From JAEZKC01 sp046538945 (GTDB lineage Bacteria; Fibrobacterota; Chitinivibrionia; Chitinivibrionales; Chitinispirillaceae): 24,047 nucleotides of DNA. The stretch is from positions 1 to 24,047 of the forward strand of contig JBKHHW010000037.1 in NCBI GenBank assembly GCA_046538945.1, in the 5' to 3' direction. Position numbers and translations under genes: made by a program. Under the pieces are notes generated by a model. It had not been told where the DNA came from and searched no databases. It worked only from the letters and a program-made list of their open reading frames with translations. This document shows positions 8,001 to 15,809 of the stretch, one piece after another. Every line of letters starts with the position of its first letter. The stretch's first letter is position 1.

Positions 8001-11000
8001 TCAGCTGCGAAAAACCAAAGATTTGATCCTGCCACCCCACTCTTCAAAAATGATATAGACTACCGGTATTATTACCAGAGTCAACACAGTGGTCATGGTC
8101 AACCCGCCGATAACGGCCCGTGCCAGAGGAGCCCACGTTTCAGAACCATCTCCGATTTCAAGAGCCAGGGGAATCATACCGATAATGGTTGTAAGGGCAG
8201 TCATCAAAACTGGCCGAAGCCGAACCACCGCGCTTTTTTCAGCTGCTTCATATAAGCCCATTCCCTTGTGACGGAGCTGATTGATATAATCGACCAGAAC
8301 GATACCGTTGTTGACCGCGATTCCAACCAGCATCACCACACCGATCAGAGCCATGACGCTTATCGGAGTACTGGTAATGAATAGAAATGCCAGCACACCT
8401 ATAATGGACAATGGTATGGTGAACATGATTATAAACGGATCAACCAGGGATTCAAACTGAGCAGCCATGACCATGTAAACAAGAACTGCTGCCAGGAAGA
8501 AAGCAATTAACAGATAAAAGTTGGACTCCTGCTGATCCTCGGCGGTTCCGCCCATTATCATCATGAAGTCAGATGGCATAGCAATTTCAGACTGAATCTG
8601 CTTGATCTGCCTGCGTGCGGCAGACAAGTCTATTCCACCCAGATTGCAGCTGACCGATACATACCTTTCCTGGTTTTCCCGAAAAACCGTTACCGGCGAC
8701 TGGTTTTCCCTTATGTCGGCAATCTGCCGAAGCGGAACGCTACCTCCCGCGGGAAGCGGTATGACCAGATCACCCAGAGCTTCACGATTGCTCCTGAATT
8801 GCTTGTCGAACTGAACATAGATGGAAAATTCATCTCCCTTTTCCCGATACTGCGAAACGGTTCTTCCCTGCATCGCAACCGACACGATCGATGCAATCTG
8901 CAGATTCGACAGATTAAGATCGTTAAGCACGTCCTGCTTTAAATGAACGTCAAGCTGCGGAACGTAGTCATTCACGTTGAGTCTCACATCCACCAGGCCC
9001 GGAACTTTCTCCATGCGGGTTTTCAAATCTTCAGCGATCGCTTTAGCCCGGATCAGATCATGGCCCACTACCTTGAGCTCAACCGCACTGCCACCTCCCA
9101 TAAACCCGCCACCCTCAAACGAATAGGTGATACCGGGAATATCATCCAGGCGCTTGCGCAATGCCATCTCGATTTCCTTCTGTGACCGTTTTCTTTCACC
9201 AAGAGGAACAAGTCTGATGTTTGCGGAAATCTTATTGGCCCCGGCCCCACGGGAACCGAATCCTTCCTGGGCACCGAAACTGAACATGGAAGTTTCTATC
9301 TCCGGAGCTTCCTCACTGAACACTTTTTCAAGCTTCATGACAGTTCTGCGCATGTGACTCAAAGGGACACCCGTAGCGCATTCCATATTGAGACTGATCC
9401 TCCCCTCGTCCGCCTGAGGCATGAACTCACCTCCGATCATCGGTACCAACGCAAATGATCCTAAAAACAGCAGTATAGAACCTATCACCACATATTTCTT
9501 GTGGTAAAAGGACCAATGCAGAATCTTTTGGTAGCGTGAACCAAATGTGCTGAATACCGACTTCTTCTTTTCCGCAGGCGGGCTTTGATCCTTCTCTTTT
9601 CCCTTTTTCATCTTAAGAAATACTGATGACATCAGTGGAACAAGTGTCAGAGCCACAACCAGCGATACTCCAAGGCTAAACGTGATGGTAAGCACCATTT
9701 CTCTGAATAGCTGACCGGTTATGCCCGGCACAAAAAGAATCGGTATGAACACGCTGATGGTAGTAAGTGTGGAGGCGATAATCGCCGTACTGACTTCTGA
9801 AGCACCTCTATCAGATGCCTTCATTATGTCTGCTCCCTGATCCTTGTGCCTGAAGATATTCTCAAGAACAACTATGGAGTTATCCACCAGCATACCGATA
9901 GCCAGCGCGAGGCCGGCCATTGAAATGACATTCAAAGTAAGATCGGAGAGATAGAGAACGGCAAATGTAACCACAATCGATACGGGCATGGAAACAGCCA
10001 TTATCATGCTGCTTCGCCAACTGCGCAGGAACAAAAATATTACAAAAACCACTATGGCAAAAGACATAACGGCCGTGCTGGTGAGGTTATTCATCGAATT
10101 TGAAGTGAATTCTGAAGTGTCAAAAACAGTATCGAACTCTACGCCTTCGGGCAAAGTGGCAATAATACCGGGCAATGCCTTATTGACATTAGCTGCCGCC
10201 TGTACCGTATTGGCATCCGACTGCTTGCTTATGACAACAGCAATGCCCTGACCTCCGTTAATACGCACATCTCCCACCGGTTCTTCAAAACCGTCCTCCA
10301 CATCCGCGACATCCCTGAGCCGCACCGGCACTGCACCGGACTTCACAACCACATTCCTGATCTGATCCAATGACCTGTATTCACTGTAGATTCGAAGGTT
10401 GTACTCTTTTGAGAGAGTTTTGATGCTGCCCGAAGATACCAGTCCGGCACTGCTCTGCAGGGCCTGGGTGATGTGCTGAGGTGAAAGTGAATGAGAGGCA
10501 AGCAGCACCGGGTTGAGGTTGACATTGATCCTGCGCTCGGTTCCACCCTGGATTGTAACCGAGGCGATCCCCTTCACTCTTTCAAGCAGCGGCTTCACCT
10601 TGTCGTCTCCAAGCTGGCGCAGCTGCGTAGGGCTGAGGTCTTTTGAATTCATGGACAACCTCATGATCGGCATCATCGAGGGATTGATCGCGATCACAAG
10701 AGGCTCATCAGCATCAGCGGGAAGATAGTCCCTGACCCTGTCAAGACTGTTGCGCACATCCGATTCCGCATTGTCCATGTCGGTGCCCCAGTCGAATTCA
10801 AGCGACACCATCGACCTGCCGTTCGATGACTCCGAGGATATCTTCTGGATATTCTCGGTTGCCGAAACGGCCTCCTCTATCGGCCTGGTCACCAGATTCT
10901 CAATATCCTCCGGGCTGACTCCGGTATAGCTTGTTATGACCAGAACTATGGGAAAATCCAGGTCCGGCGTCATCGCGACCTTCAGCTGTGTCAGAGAAAA

Positions 11001-11078
11001 CAGACCGAAGCCCACCGCGATAATGTATACCATCGTCAGCAAGACTTTTCTTCTAACTGCTAAACTTGACAATTTCAT
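8001..11078 (-). CDS. RND multidrug efflux pump, inner-membrane transporter (HAE1/AcrB type)
   Basis: This 1025-residue proton-driven RND pump is the engine of a tripartite exporter. The layout is classic: an N-terminal helix, a first large periplasmic loop (about 30-335), helices 2-6, a linker with a lysine-rich segment (about 488-508), a seventh helix, a second periplasmic loop and helices 8-12. The N-terminal MTPDLDFPIV and GVSPEDIENLVTRPIE blocks and GMLVDNSIVVLEN are HAE1 hallmarks. In the proton relay, Asp399 aligns with AcrB Asp407, but the Asp408 site is Asn400 and the Lys940 site is Asn923 (VNNGIVLVDY). This variant also occurs in other HAE1 members, so the pump is probably functional. 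GGAG lies 8 nt before the ATG, and the gene starts 2 nt after the MFP stop. It is last in the operon. Confidence 0.95.
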   Translation of the reverse strand: MKLSSLAVRRKVLLTMVYIIAVGFGLFSLTQLKVAMTPDLDFPIVLVITSYTGVSPEDIENLVTRPIEEAVSATENIQKISSESSNGRSMVSLEFDWGTDMDNAESDVRNSLDRVRDYLPADADEPLVIAINPSMMPIMRLSMNSKDLSPTQLRQLGDDKVKPLLERVKGIASVTIQGGTERRINVNLNPVLLASHSLSPQHITQALQSSAGLVSSGSIKTLSKEYNLRIYSEYRSLDQIRNVVVKSGAVPVRLRDVADVEDGFEEPVGDVRINGGQGIAVVISKQSDANTVQAAANVNKALPGIIATLPEGVEFDTVFDTSEFTSNSMNNLTSTAVMSFAIVVFVIFLFLRSWRSSMIMAVSMPVSIVVTFAVLYLSDLTLNVISMAGLALAIGMLVDNSIVVLENIFRHKDQGADIMKASDRGASEVSTAIIASTLTTISVFIPILFVPGITGQLFREMVLTITFSLGVSLVVALTLVPLMSSVFLKMKKGKEKDQSPPAEKKKSVFSTFGSRYQKILHWSFYHKKYVVIGSILLFLGSFALVPMIGGEFMPQADEGRISLNMECATGVPLSHMRRTVMKLEKVFSEEAPEIETSMFSFGAQEGFGSRGAGANKISANIRLVPLGERKRSQKEIEMALRKRLDDIPGITYSFEGGGFMGGGSAVELKVVGHDLIRAKAIAEDLKTRMEKVPGLVDVRLNVNDYVPQLDVHLKQDVLNDLNLSNLQIASIVSVAMQGRTVSQYREKGDEFSIYVQFDKQFRSNREALGDLVIPLPAGGSVPLRQIADIRENQSPVTVFRENQERYVSVSCNLGGIDLSAARRQIKQIQSEIAMPSDFMMIMGGTAEDQQESNFYLLIAFFLAAVLVYMVMAAQFESLVDPFIIMFTIPLSIIGVLAFLFITSTPISVMALIGVVMLVGIAVNNGIVLVDYINQLRHKGMGLYEAAEKSAVVRLRPVLMTALTTIIGMIPLALEIGDGSETWAPLARAVIGGLTMTTVLTLVIIPVVYIIFEEWGGRIKSLVFRS

Positions 11079-11080
11079 TA

Positions 11081-12205
11081 TTACTGCTCCGCTTTGTTTA
11101 CAATTCTCAAAGAATCACCCTCTTTGACAATATTCTGCCCAACCACTATGATACTGTCTCCTCTGTTCACTCCCTCGGAAAGCTCGATAAAGCCGCTTGA
11201 AAAAATGCCCGGAGCAACACTTTTTTTCTCTGCCTTTCCGTTTTTGACCAGAAAGACATAGTAGTCGGGACGCTCTGTCTGAATACCCTTTTCGTTTGTA
11301 ATGATTTCAGTACGTGTCATCACAGTCATTTCACCCACAACGACAGTTTCGGTACGCTTATCGGTTTCAATCCTGAACTCTCCAAACATTCCGGATCTAA
11401 GCACGTTGTTTTCATTCGGAAGGCGCACCTCCACTTCGAGAGTCTGGGTTAGCGGGTCGATCGCTTCATCGATTCTGTAAACTACTCCGGTGAACTGAGT
11501 ATCAGGCAGGGACGGGAAAGCCGCAATCACACTCTGCCCTTCCCTGATTTTGGCGATATCCACCGCCGGCACCTTCAGCTTTGCCTTCACATTGCTGGCA
11601 TTAATGATTTTAACAACCTGCTGGCCCGCGGGAACCATCTCGTTGACATCGAAATACACCGTGGCGACTTTGCCTTCAAACGGTGCTCGCAGAATCGCAT
11701 TCTCGTACTGCACGGTTGCCTGCTCTACTGCGGCCTGCGACTGCTCAAAAGAGGCCTGAGCGATATCAAACTGACTTTTAGCCTGGTCAAACTGCTGTCT
11801 GGTAACGGCGTTTTTTTCAAAAAGGTTTTCCATACGGACGAAATCATCTTTTCTTGACTGCAGCTGGATAGAAGCGCTCTTGTGTGATGCTTCAGCAACA
11901 CGTTTTCCCTGCAGAGCGGCTGCGTTGTACTGAACCGCCAGTATCTGACCCGCCCTCACACGGTCACCGGGCTTGACATTCAAAGAAACAAGTTTCTCTG
12001 CCACTTTACTAAAGACAGCAGCATCGTTCTGAGCCTCGATTCCGCCGGTCAGACTGATGAATCTGGATATTGTATCCGGTTTTGCGACATACACCTCCAC
12101 AGGCACGACACGTTCAGCCATTTCCGGCCTTTTCGGCGCGCAGCCGACGACCACTGCAAGGCCGGTCAGACAAGCAACCCTGCCAACAAGTGATTTCATT
12201 TTCAT
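11081..12205 (-). CDS. RND efflux periplasmic adaptor (membrane fusion) lipoprotein
   Basis: This 374-residue adaptor links the RND pump to the outer-membrane channel. Residues 1-22 form a lipoprotein signal ending VVVGC, with Cys22 as the likely acylated residue. The two lipoyl half-motifs are visible at GDRVRAGQILA (80-90) and ILRAPFEGKVA (171-181). They flank a long alpha-helical hairpin (about 95-165) rich in A, Q and E. A beta-barrel and a membrane-proximal domain follow. The start is supported by AAGGA 8 nt upstream; a second ATG two codons later cannot be excluded. It lies 37 nt after the tolC-like gene and 2 nt before rnd, so it is clearly part of the operon. Confidence 0.93.
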   Translation of the reverse strand: MKMKSLVGRVACLTGLAVVVGCAPKRPEMAERVVPVEVYVAKPDTISRFISLTGGIEAQNDAAVFSKVAEKLVSLNVKPGDRVRAGQILAVQYNAAALQGKRVAEASHKSASIQLQSRKDDFVRMENLFEKNAVTRQQFDQAKSQFDIAQASFEQSQAAVEQATVQYENAILRAPFEGKVATVYFDVNEMVPAGQQVVKIINASNVKAKLKVPAVDIAKIREGQSVIAAFPSLPDTQFTGVVYRIDEAIDPLTQTLEVEVRLPNENNVLRSGMFGEFRIETDKRTETVVVGEMTVMTRTEIITNEKGIQTERPDYYVFLVKNGKAEKKSVAPGIFSSGFIELSEGVNRGDSIIVVGQNIVKEGDSLRIVNKAEQ

Positions 12206-12242
12206 TTGAAGAGTCCTTTATTGAGTTACAAGGTTATCGGGT

Positions 12243-13568
12243 TTATTCTAGTCCGGAGTCGGAACCAAGTCCGCCCATATCAAGTTTTACAACAGCCAGC
12301 TCGAGGTCGGTTGCTGCCTGCAGAGCCTGATGTTTCGCTGAAACATAGGAATTGTGCGCCTCAAGAAGCTCAAAGGTTGAAATCACACCTTCGCTATGCT
12401 TTGCATTTGATGCTTCGTAAGCCTTCTCACGCGCCTCCACAAGCAGCTCTGCTGCCTGAAGCACCTTTGAAGACTGCTCCACATCGTAATAGGCATCCAG
12501 AACCTCTTTCTCCACTGATGCCCTCTTGTCCTCCAGAAGCGCCACCATGGAAAGCTGCTGCTCCCTGGCTTTCCTTATCTGGAAATTCCGGTTGCCCCAA
12601 TCCCACAAGGTAAAGTTGAGCTGCGCGGAGAATGTCCAGTTGTCACCCCACTGATCACGGCGCAACTGGTCGGGACGAGTATTGGAATAGGAAAATCCGG
12701 CCGAAAGAGTCGGATACAATGCCGATTGAGCGGACTTGACACCAAGTTCCGTGAGCCTGACCTGGGAAACTGTTTCCTTCAGGTCGGGCCTCTTCTGCAA
12801 TGCTGCCTGTACAACCGAATCGACATCGGTTATCGCCCTGTCCGGTTGCGCAGCACTAGTGTCGGTTAACGCGATCTCCGTGCTGACCGGCAGGCCCAGA
12901 AGAGCCGCGAACTGACGTTTCATGGATGATATTGACTTCCTGACACCAAGCTCATTTATACGTGCCTGCTCAAGAGAAGCTTTTGTCAGAAGATAATCGT
13001 GCTCTGTCGCCATCCCCTGCTCCATCATTGCTTCCTGATTGGAAGTCAACTCCTCAAGCTGGCGAATCGCCTCGGTGGCCACTGTCTGAGACTTCTGGAG
13101 GTTAACCATTCCCCAGTAGATCTGCAGAACCGCATAACGTATTGTCTGCTTCACCGTTTCATTTCCCGACTCCTGTACAGCCCGGGAAACCCGCGCACTG
13201 CGCAGTCCGTTCAGCGTCGCGAATCCGGTGAAGACCGGCTGCTGGATCTGCACTCCTACACTATATGAATTATCACTGCCGCCTGACAATATTTTCATCT
13301 CATCATCCATATCGAGCCTGGTATAGGAACCGTTCAAGGCAACGCGCGGCAGAAGATTGGTTGCCGCACTTTTCACATTGTAGTCAGCCCCTTTCAACTG
13401 ATGACCAAGGGATCTGATAGTGCGGTTGTTCTCCATTGCCATCTCGACAGCTTGACCTGCAGACAGCTCCACCGGCACCTGCTGCTTCCGTGCAGCTGAC
13501 GGGTATACCACAAACATCAGTACCACCAGCGTACAGCTGATTTGCTTTCTAAATATTTTTTTTGACAT
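12243..13568 (-). CDS. TolC-family outer membrane efflux protein
   Basis: This 441-residue trimeric channel component is the outer-membrane exit duct for the RND pump. It has an N-terminal signal peptide (basic MSKKIFRK, then a hydrophobic stretch to about residue 26). Two OEP repeats follow, each of long alanine-, glutamine- and glutamate-rich coiled helices with short beta segments, for example SAGFSYSNTRP and FSAQLNFTLWDWGN. An in-frame GTG at 13583 would add five residues, but it has no clear Shine-Dalgarno; the ATG at 13568 follows GAGGAG at short spacing. It comes second in the operon, just after tetR. Confidence 0.92.
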   Translation of the reverse strand: MSKKIFRKQISCTLVVLMFVVYPSAARKQQVPVELSAGQAVEMAMENNRTIRSLGHQLKGADYNVKSAATNLLPRVALNGSYTRLDMDDEMKILSGGSDNSYSVGVQIQQPVFTGFATLNGLRSARVSRAVQESGNETVKQTIRYAVLQIYWGMVNLQKSQTVATEAIRQLEELTSNQEAMMEQGMATEHDYLLTKASLEQARINELGVRKSISSMKRQFAALLGLPVSTEIALTDTSAAQPDRAITDVDSVVQAALQKRPDLKETVSQVRLTELGVKSAQSALYPTLSAGFSYSNTRPDQLRRDQWGDNWTFSAQLNFTLWDWGNRNFQIRKAREQQLSMVALLEDKRASVEKEVLDAYYDVEQSSKVLQAAELLVEAREKAYEASNAKHSEGVISTFELLEAHNSYVSAKHQALQAATDLELAVVKLDMGGLGSDSGLE

Positions 13569-13597
13569 ATGCTCCTCTTGCACCTGTATCTTGAAGT

Positions 13598-14272
13598 CTA
13601 CTTTTTCTGTAGGTCTATTTCATCAGTCAGCGCCCCATCCCTTACCCAGGGACCGAGAAAGATGAAGAACTTCTCCACAGCCTTTTCGAAATCATAATTC
13701 TCAACACCACACTGATAAGCTTCCAGAAACACACTGTGGACAATGGCCATGATGTAGGTGCAGGTGCTGTTCACGTCAAGCGGACTATCCAGCACCTTGC
13801 AGTCGACCGCAGACTGCACCAGTCCTCTTATACGGCCGATGACCGCATCCTTGTTCTCCTGCACAGACTCGAACAGGTCTGAGTGCTTGGCCACCATGCC
13901 CGCGAAATTGGAAAGTCCGCTGGTGGTTGCCACTCCCAGTGCGTTGGCGACCTGTGCATGAGTGCGAAGCTTCTGGAAGAAAATCATCATTATACTCTTG
14001 AGCTTTTCACTAAACGAGCATTCCCTGCTCAAAATCTCATCGCACTGATCCAGAACAGACGCCTGTTCACGCAAAATCAGCTCAAGAACAATAGACTCTT
14101 TGTCGGGAAAGTAATGATAAAGTGACGCTTTGGCGAAACCGGCTTCTTCGGCAATGTCCTCAAGTTTTGCCGCAACGTAGCCATCTCTTGCAATCACTTT
14201 CAGTGCAGCATCGAGGATAAGATTCTGCTTAAGCGTGGTCACGGCCTGTTTTCTCTGGATTCTGGTATCCAT
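13598..14272 (-). CDS. TetR-family transcriptional regulator
   Basis: This 224-residue repressor-type protein has an N-terminal TetR helix-turn-helix. LEDIAEEAGFAKASLYHYFPDKESI (38-62, split here as LEDIAEEAGF then AKASLYHYFPDKESI) contains the recognition helix. The C-terminal helical domain (about 70-215) should bind ligand and dimerise; it is not assignable to a specific inducer. The ATG has AAAGG 8 nt upstream. The stop lies 29 nt before the tolC-like start, so it is the first gene of the efflux operon. By family precedent it would repress its own operon until a pump substrate binds. A candidate operator sits directly upstream at 14309-14332. Confidence 0.93.
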   Translation of the reverse strand: MDTRIQRKQAVTTLKQNLILDAALKVIARDGYVAAKLEDIAEEAGFAKASLYHYFPDKESIVLELILREQASVLDQCDEILSRECSFSEKLKSIMMIFFQKLRTHAQVANALGVATTSGLSNFAGMVAKHSDLFESVQENKDAVIGRIRGLVQSAVDCKVLDSPLDVNSTCTYIMAIVHSVFLEAYQCGVENYDFEKAVEKFFIFLGPWVRDGALTDEIDLQKK

Positions 14273-14308
14273 ATTCCGAACCTTTCAGTTTTTGAACCCC
14301 GGACCGAT

Positions 14309-14332
14309 TTTTTCGACCCGTAGTTCGAAAAA
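14309..14332. promoter_or_regulatory. Candidate TetR operator
   Basis: TTTTTCGA (14309-14316) and TCGAAAAA (14325-14332) are perfect inverted 8-mers separated by 8 bp. They lie 37-60 bp upstream of the tetR start and abut the predicted -10. A further TTTTTCGG half-site-like sequence lies at about 14345-14352 on the minus strand. Size and placement fit TetR-family autoregulation. Confidence 0.5.
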
Positions 14333-14361
14333 TAACACAAAGAATCCGAAAAACCAAACAA
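14332..14361 (-). promoter_or_regulatory. Candidate promoter of the tetR-tolC-mfp-rnd operon
   Basis: On the minus strand, TTGTTT (14356-14361) and TGTTAT (14332-14337) lie 18 bp apart. The -10 touches the inverted repeat, so an operator-bound repressor would cover the start site. Moderate match; no better candidate was seen before tetR. Confidence 0.4.
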
Positions 14362-14628
14362 TGCCCTCTAAAAAACGATCGGACCAATGAAATACTGACA
14401 CTTGAAGTCAGCAGCCAGGAAAAGTGAGCAATAGAAGGCTGCATTTTCGGAGAATATGGAAATAACCGGCACTGTCAGCTGAGCCGGGGTTCACAATCAC
14501 ACACAGTACATGCGTTCTGGTGCATATTTTTCCCCGCGGGATGTGATAGCATTTTGCTAGCAATGGTTTATTTCGGATTTGAAATACCCGGAAAAATCAG
14601 GGACTTGCGGGTGTTTAGGAGGGGAAAA
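14362..14628. other. Region between the tetR promoter and tRNA-Ser
   Basis: No gene is seen here. A hairpin CCGGC (14466-14470) / GCCGG (14483-14487) with a 12-nt loop is followed on the minus strand by TTATTT. It may be a weak terminator for the upstream tRNA. A 10-bp palindrome TTGCTAGCAA lies at 14554-14563; no role is evident. Confidence 0.4.
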
Positions 14629-14713
<85 letters not shown>

Positions 14714-14742
14714 TGAAATCTTTAAGGCTACGCAGGTACCTT

Positions 14743-14771
14743 AAAATAAATGGAATACGGTGCCATGTCAC
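14743..14771 (-). promoter_or_regulatory. Promoter of tRNA-Ser
   Basis: On the minus strand, GTGACA (14766-14771) and TATTTT (14743-14748) are spaced by exactly 17 bp. They lie about 30 bp upstream of the mature tRNA 5' end, a normal leader length. Confidence 0.5.
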
Positions 14772-14861
14772 GCAAAAGGTTACTCTTCATGTTCTCAGGT
14801 ACGGTCTTTGCCCCTTTTTCGCATTAAAAACTGTTCACATATTTCGGGAGGCAGGGATGCC

Positions 14862-15431
14862 ATGCTGAATATACAACGCTTATGCATCATATTCTTAACC
14901 TTTTCAATCGCACTTTCCGTTCCCGAAGCCCAGGACGAACCCTTTGAAGAATGGGACCCCTACTTCGAAAGAGGCGACGTGTCCTATTCGGCTGCAGTGG
15001 GATTCAGTACGTGGTGGGGGCGATTTGGGCTCTCGCTCACACCAGCAGCAGAGGCAATTATCCACGAATACCGTATTGGGGAGGTGGTGCCGCTCAGTTT
15101 CGGCATAGCCGGTCTGGGTAATGCCACCACCGATCTGAGAGCCGCCGGAGCTGATCTGGGGGTGACGGTTGCAGGGCTGGGTACTGCACATCTGGGTTTT
15201 AAAAACGTCAGCGAGCCACTCGAGTGGCTGGAGAAATTCGATGTCTACATAGGGCTGGGCCCCGGTTTTGAAATCATCCAGCCAGACTGGTACAATGGAG
15301 CAAGGCTGCGGCTTGCCTCTATGCAGGGTACCAATTACTTCATCCGGGAAAACTTTGCTGTCTTTCTGGAAAACACATATCTGGGAAGGTACAGGAACTA
15401 CTTCTCCGCGGGGGTACGGTGGAAAATCTGA
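14862..15431 (+). CDS. Small secreted, outer-membrane-type protein of unknown function
   Basis: This 189-residue protein is not one I recognise. It starts with a signal peptide (MLNIQRLCIIFLTFSIALSV, cleavage probably near PEAQ-DEP). The rest alternates short amphipathic strands rich in G, Y, W and F (for example YSAAVGFSTWWGRFGLSL and FDVYIGLGPGF) and ends with FSAGVRWKI. A final aromatic-rich strand is typical of small outer-membrane beta-barrels. The chosen ATG has GGGAGG 10 nt upstream and begins the signal peptide; an upstream in-frame ATG at 14760 would bury it. It is apparently monocistronic: a GC-rich hairpin follows 20 nt after the stop and there is no plus-strand gene upstream. A small barrel is the best guess; a periplasmic protein is possible. 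Confidence 0.7.
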   Translation: MLNIQRLCIIFLTFSIALSVPEAQDEPFEEWDPYFERGDVSYSAAVGFSTWWGRFGLSLTPAAEAIIHEYRIGEVVPLSFGIAGLGNATTDLRAAGADLGVTVAGLGTAHLGFKNVSEPLEWLEKFDVYIGLGPGFEIIQPDWYNGARLRLASMQGTNYFIRENFAVFLENTYLGRYRNYFSAGVRWKI

Positions 15432-15450
15432 TTAGTTACTGACATTTTGT

Positions 15451-15479
15451 GCGGGGAGCCGGATATCCCAGCCCCCCGC
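15451..15479 (+). terminator. GC-rich hairpin after the small outer-membrane gene
   Basis: GCGGGG (15451-15456) pairs with CCCCGC (15474-15479), with inner pairing around GGATATCC. It starts 20 nt past the stop. No U-tract follows, so it may stabilise the 3' end rather than terminate transcription. Confidence 0.35.
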
Positions 15480-15489
15480 GCTTCCCCCG

Positions 15490-15605
15490 AATACAGCACT
15501 CATTCTGCTACTCCGGTCTGGGTTTCGAACCGACATGCTCATCTCCGGAGTAAACAGCTGAACTTCGGCCACGAATCCGTCATCTATTTATGAGTGTGCT
15601 GTATT
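15490..15605. repeat. 116-bp nested inverted-repeat element
   Basis: The outer arms are AATACAGCACTCAT (15490-15503) and ATGAGTGTGCTGTATT (15590-15605), giving 14 pairs with a 2-nt bulge. Inside them TACTCCGG (15509-15516) pairs with CCGGAGTA (15545-15552), enclosing a small GGTT-TCG-AACC hairpin (15521-15531). A TTCG-GCCA-CGAA hairpin (15564-15575) sits in the other half. The result is a three-way-junction-like fold on either strand. It could be a small non-autonomous mobile element, a structured RNA or a tRNA-derived remnant. No target-site duplication is seen. Confidence 0.6.
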
Positions 15606-15720
15606 AAAACCGGACTATAGGGGGCGGTGTGCTTATCATTACCATAGTGGTTATCGGACTGCCATAGTTGCGGGTCACGTTAGCCCTCAAAAAAAAAATA
15701 TTACCACGATGATTTTTCTG

Positions 15721-15750
15721 TTGCCCGCAAAAGCCTTTTGCAAATATATT
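15721..15750 (+). promoter_or_regulatory. Candidate promoter with palindromic operator, surface operon
   Basis: TTGCCC (15721-15726) and TATATT (15745-15750) lie 18 bp apart. The spacer carries a perfect palindrome, GCAAAAG-C-CTTTTGC (15727-15741). It is 60 bp upstream of the beta-helix gene. A repressor bound there would block polymerase. No cognate regulator is encoded nearby on the plus strand. Confidence 0.4.
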
Positions 15751-15809
15751 GATATCTGAAGTTTCTCTCACGCCGCTTTCCTTACAAAACATTCACACTG
15801 GAAATTTAT

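Larger units (their letters stand above)
15432..15809. other. Intergenic region with structured DNA
   Basis: No ORF is supported in these 378 bp. They hold a GC-rich hairpin after the preceding gene, a 116-bp nested inverted repeat, a run of ten A around 15688-15697, and a promoter with an internal palindrome before the next gene. Confidence 0.6.

Noticed and set aside
7860..8255. 131-codon plus-strand frame at the 3' end of rnd
   Set aside because: It is antisense to rnd and includes the terminator hairpin in its coding span.
14760..14861. Upstream in-frame extension of the small outer-membrane gene
   Set aside because: The upstream ATG would put 34 residues before the signal peptide; the later ATG has a good Shine-Dalgarno.
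15509..15552. tRNA gene on the minus strand
   Set aside because: The acceptor-like stem and T-loop-like segment are present, but D and anticodon arms are missing and the T stem mispairs. Kept only as a nested repeat.
15604..15792. 62-codon minus-strand frame
   Set aside because: It crosses the promoter of the beta-helix gene and has no supporting signals.
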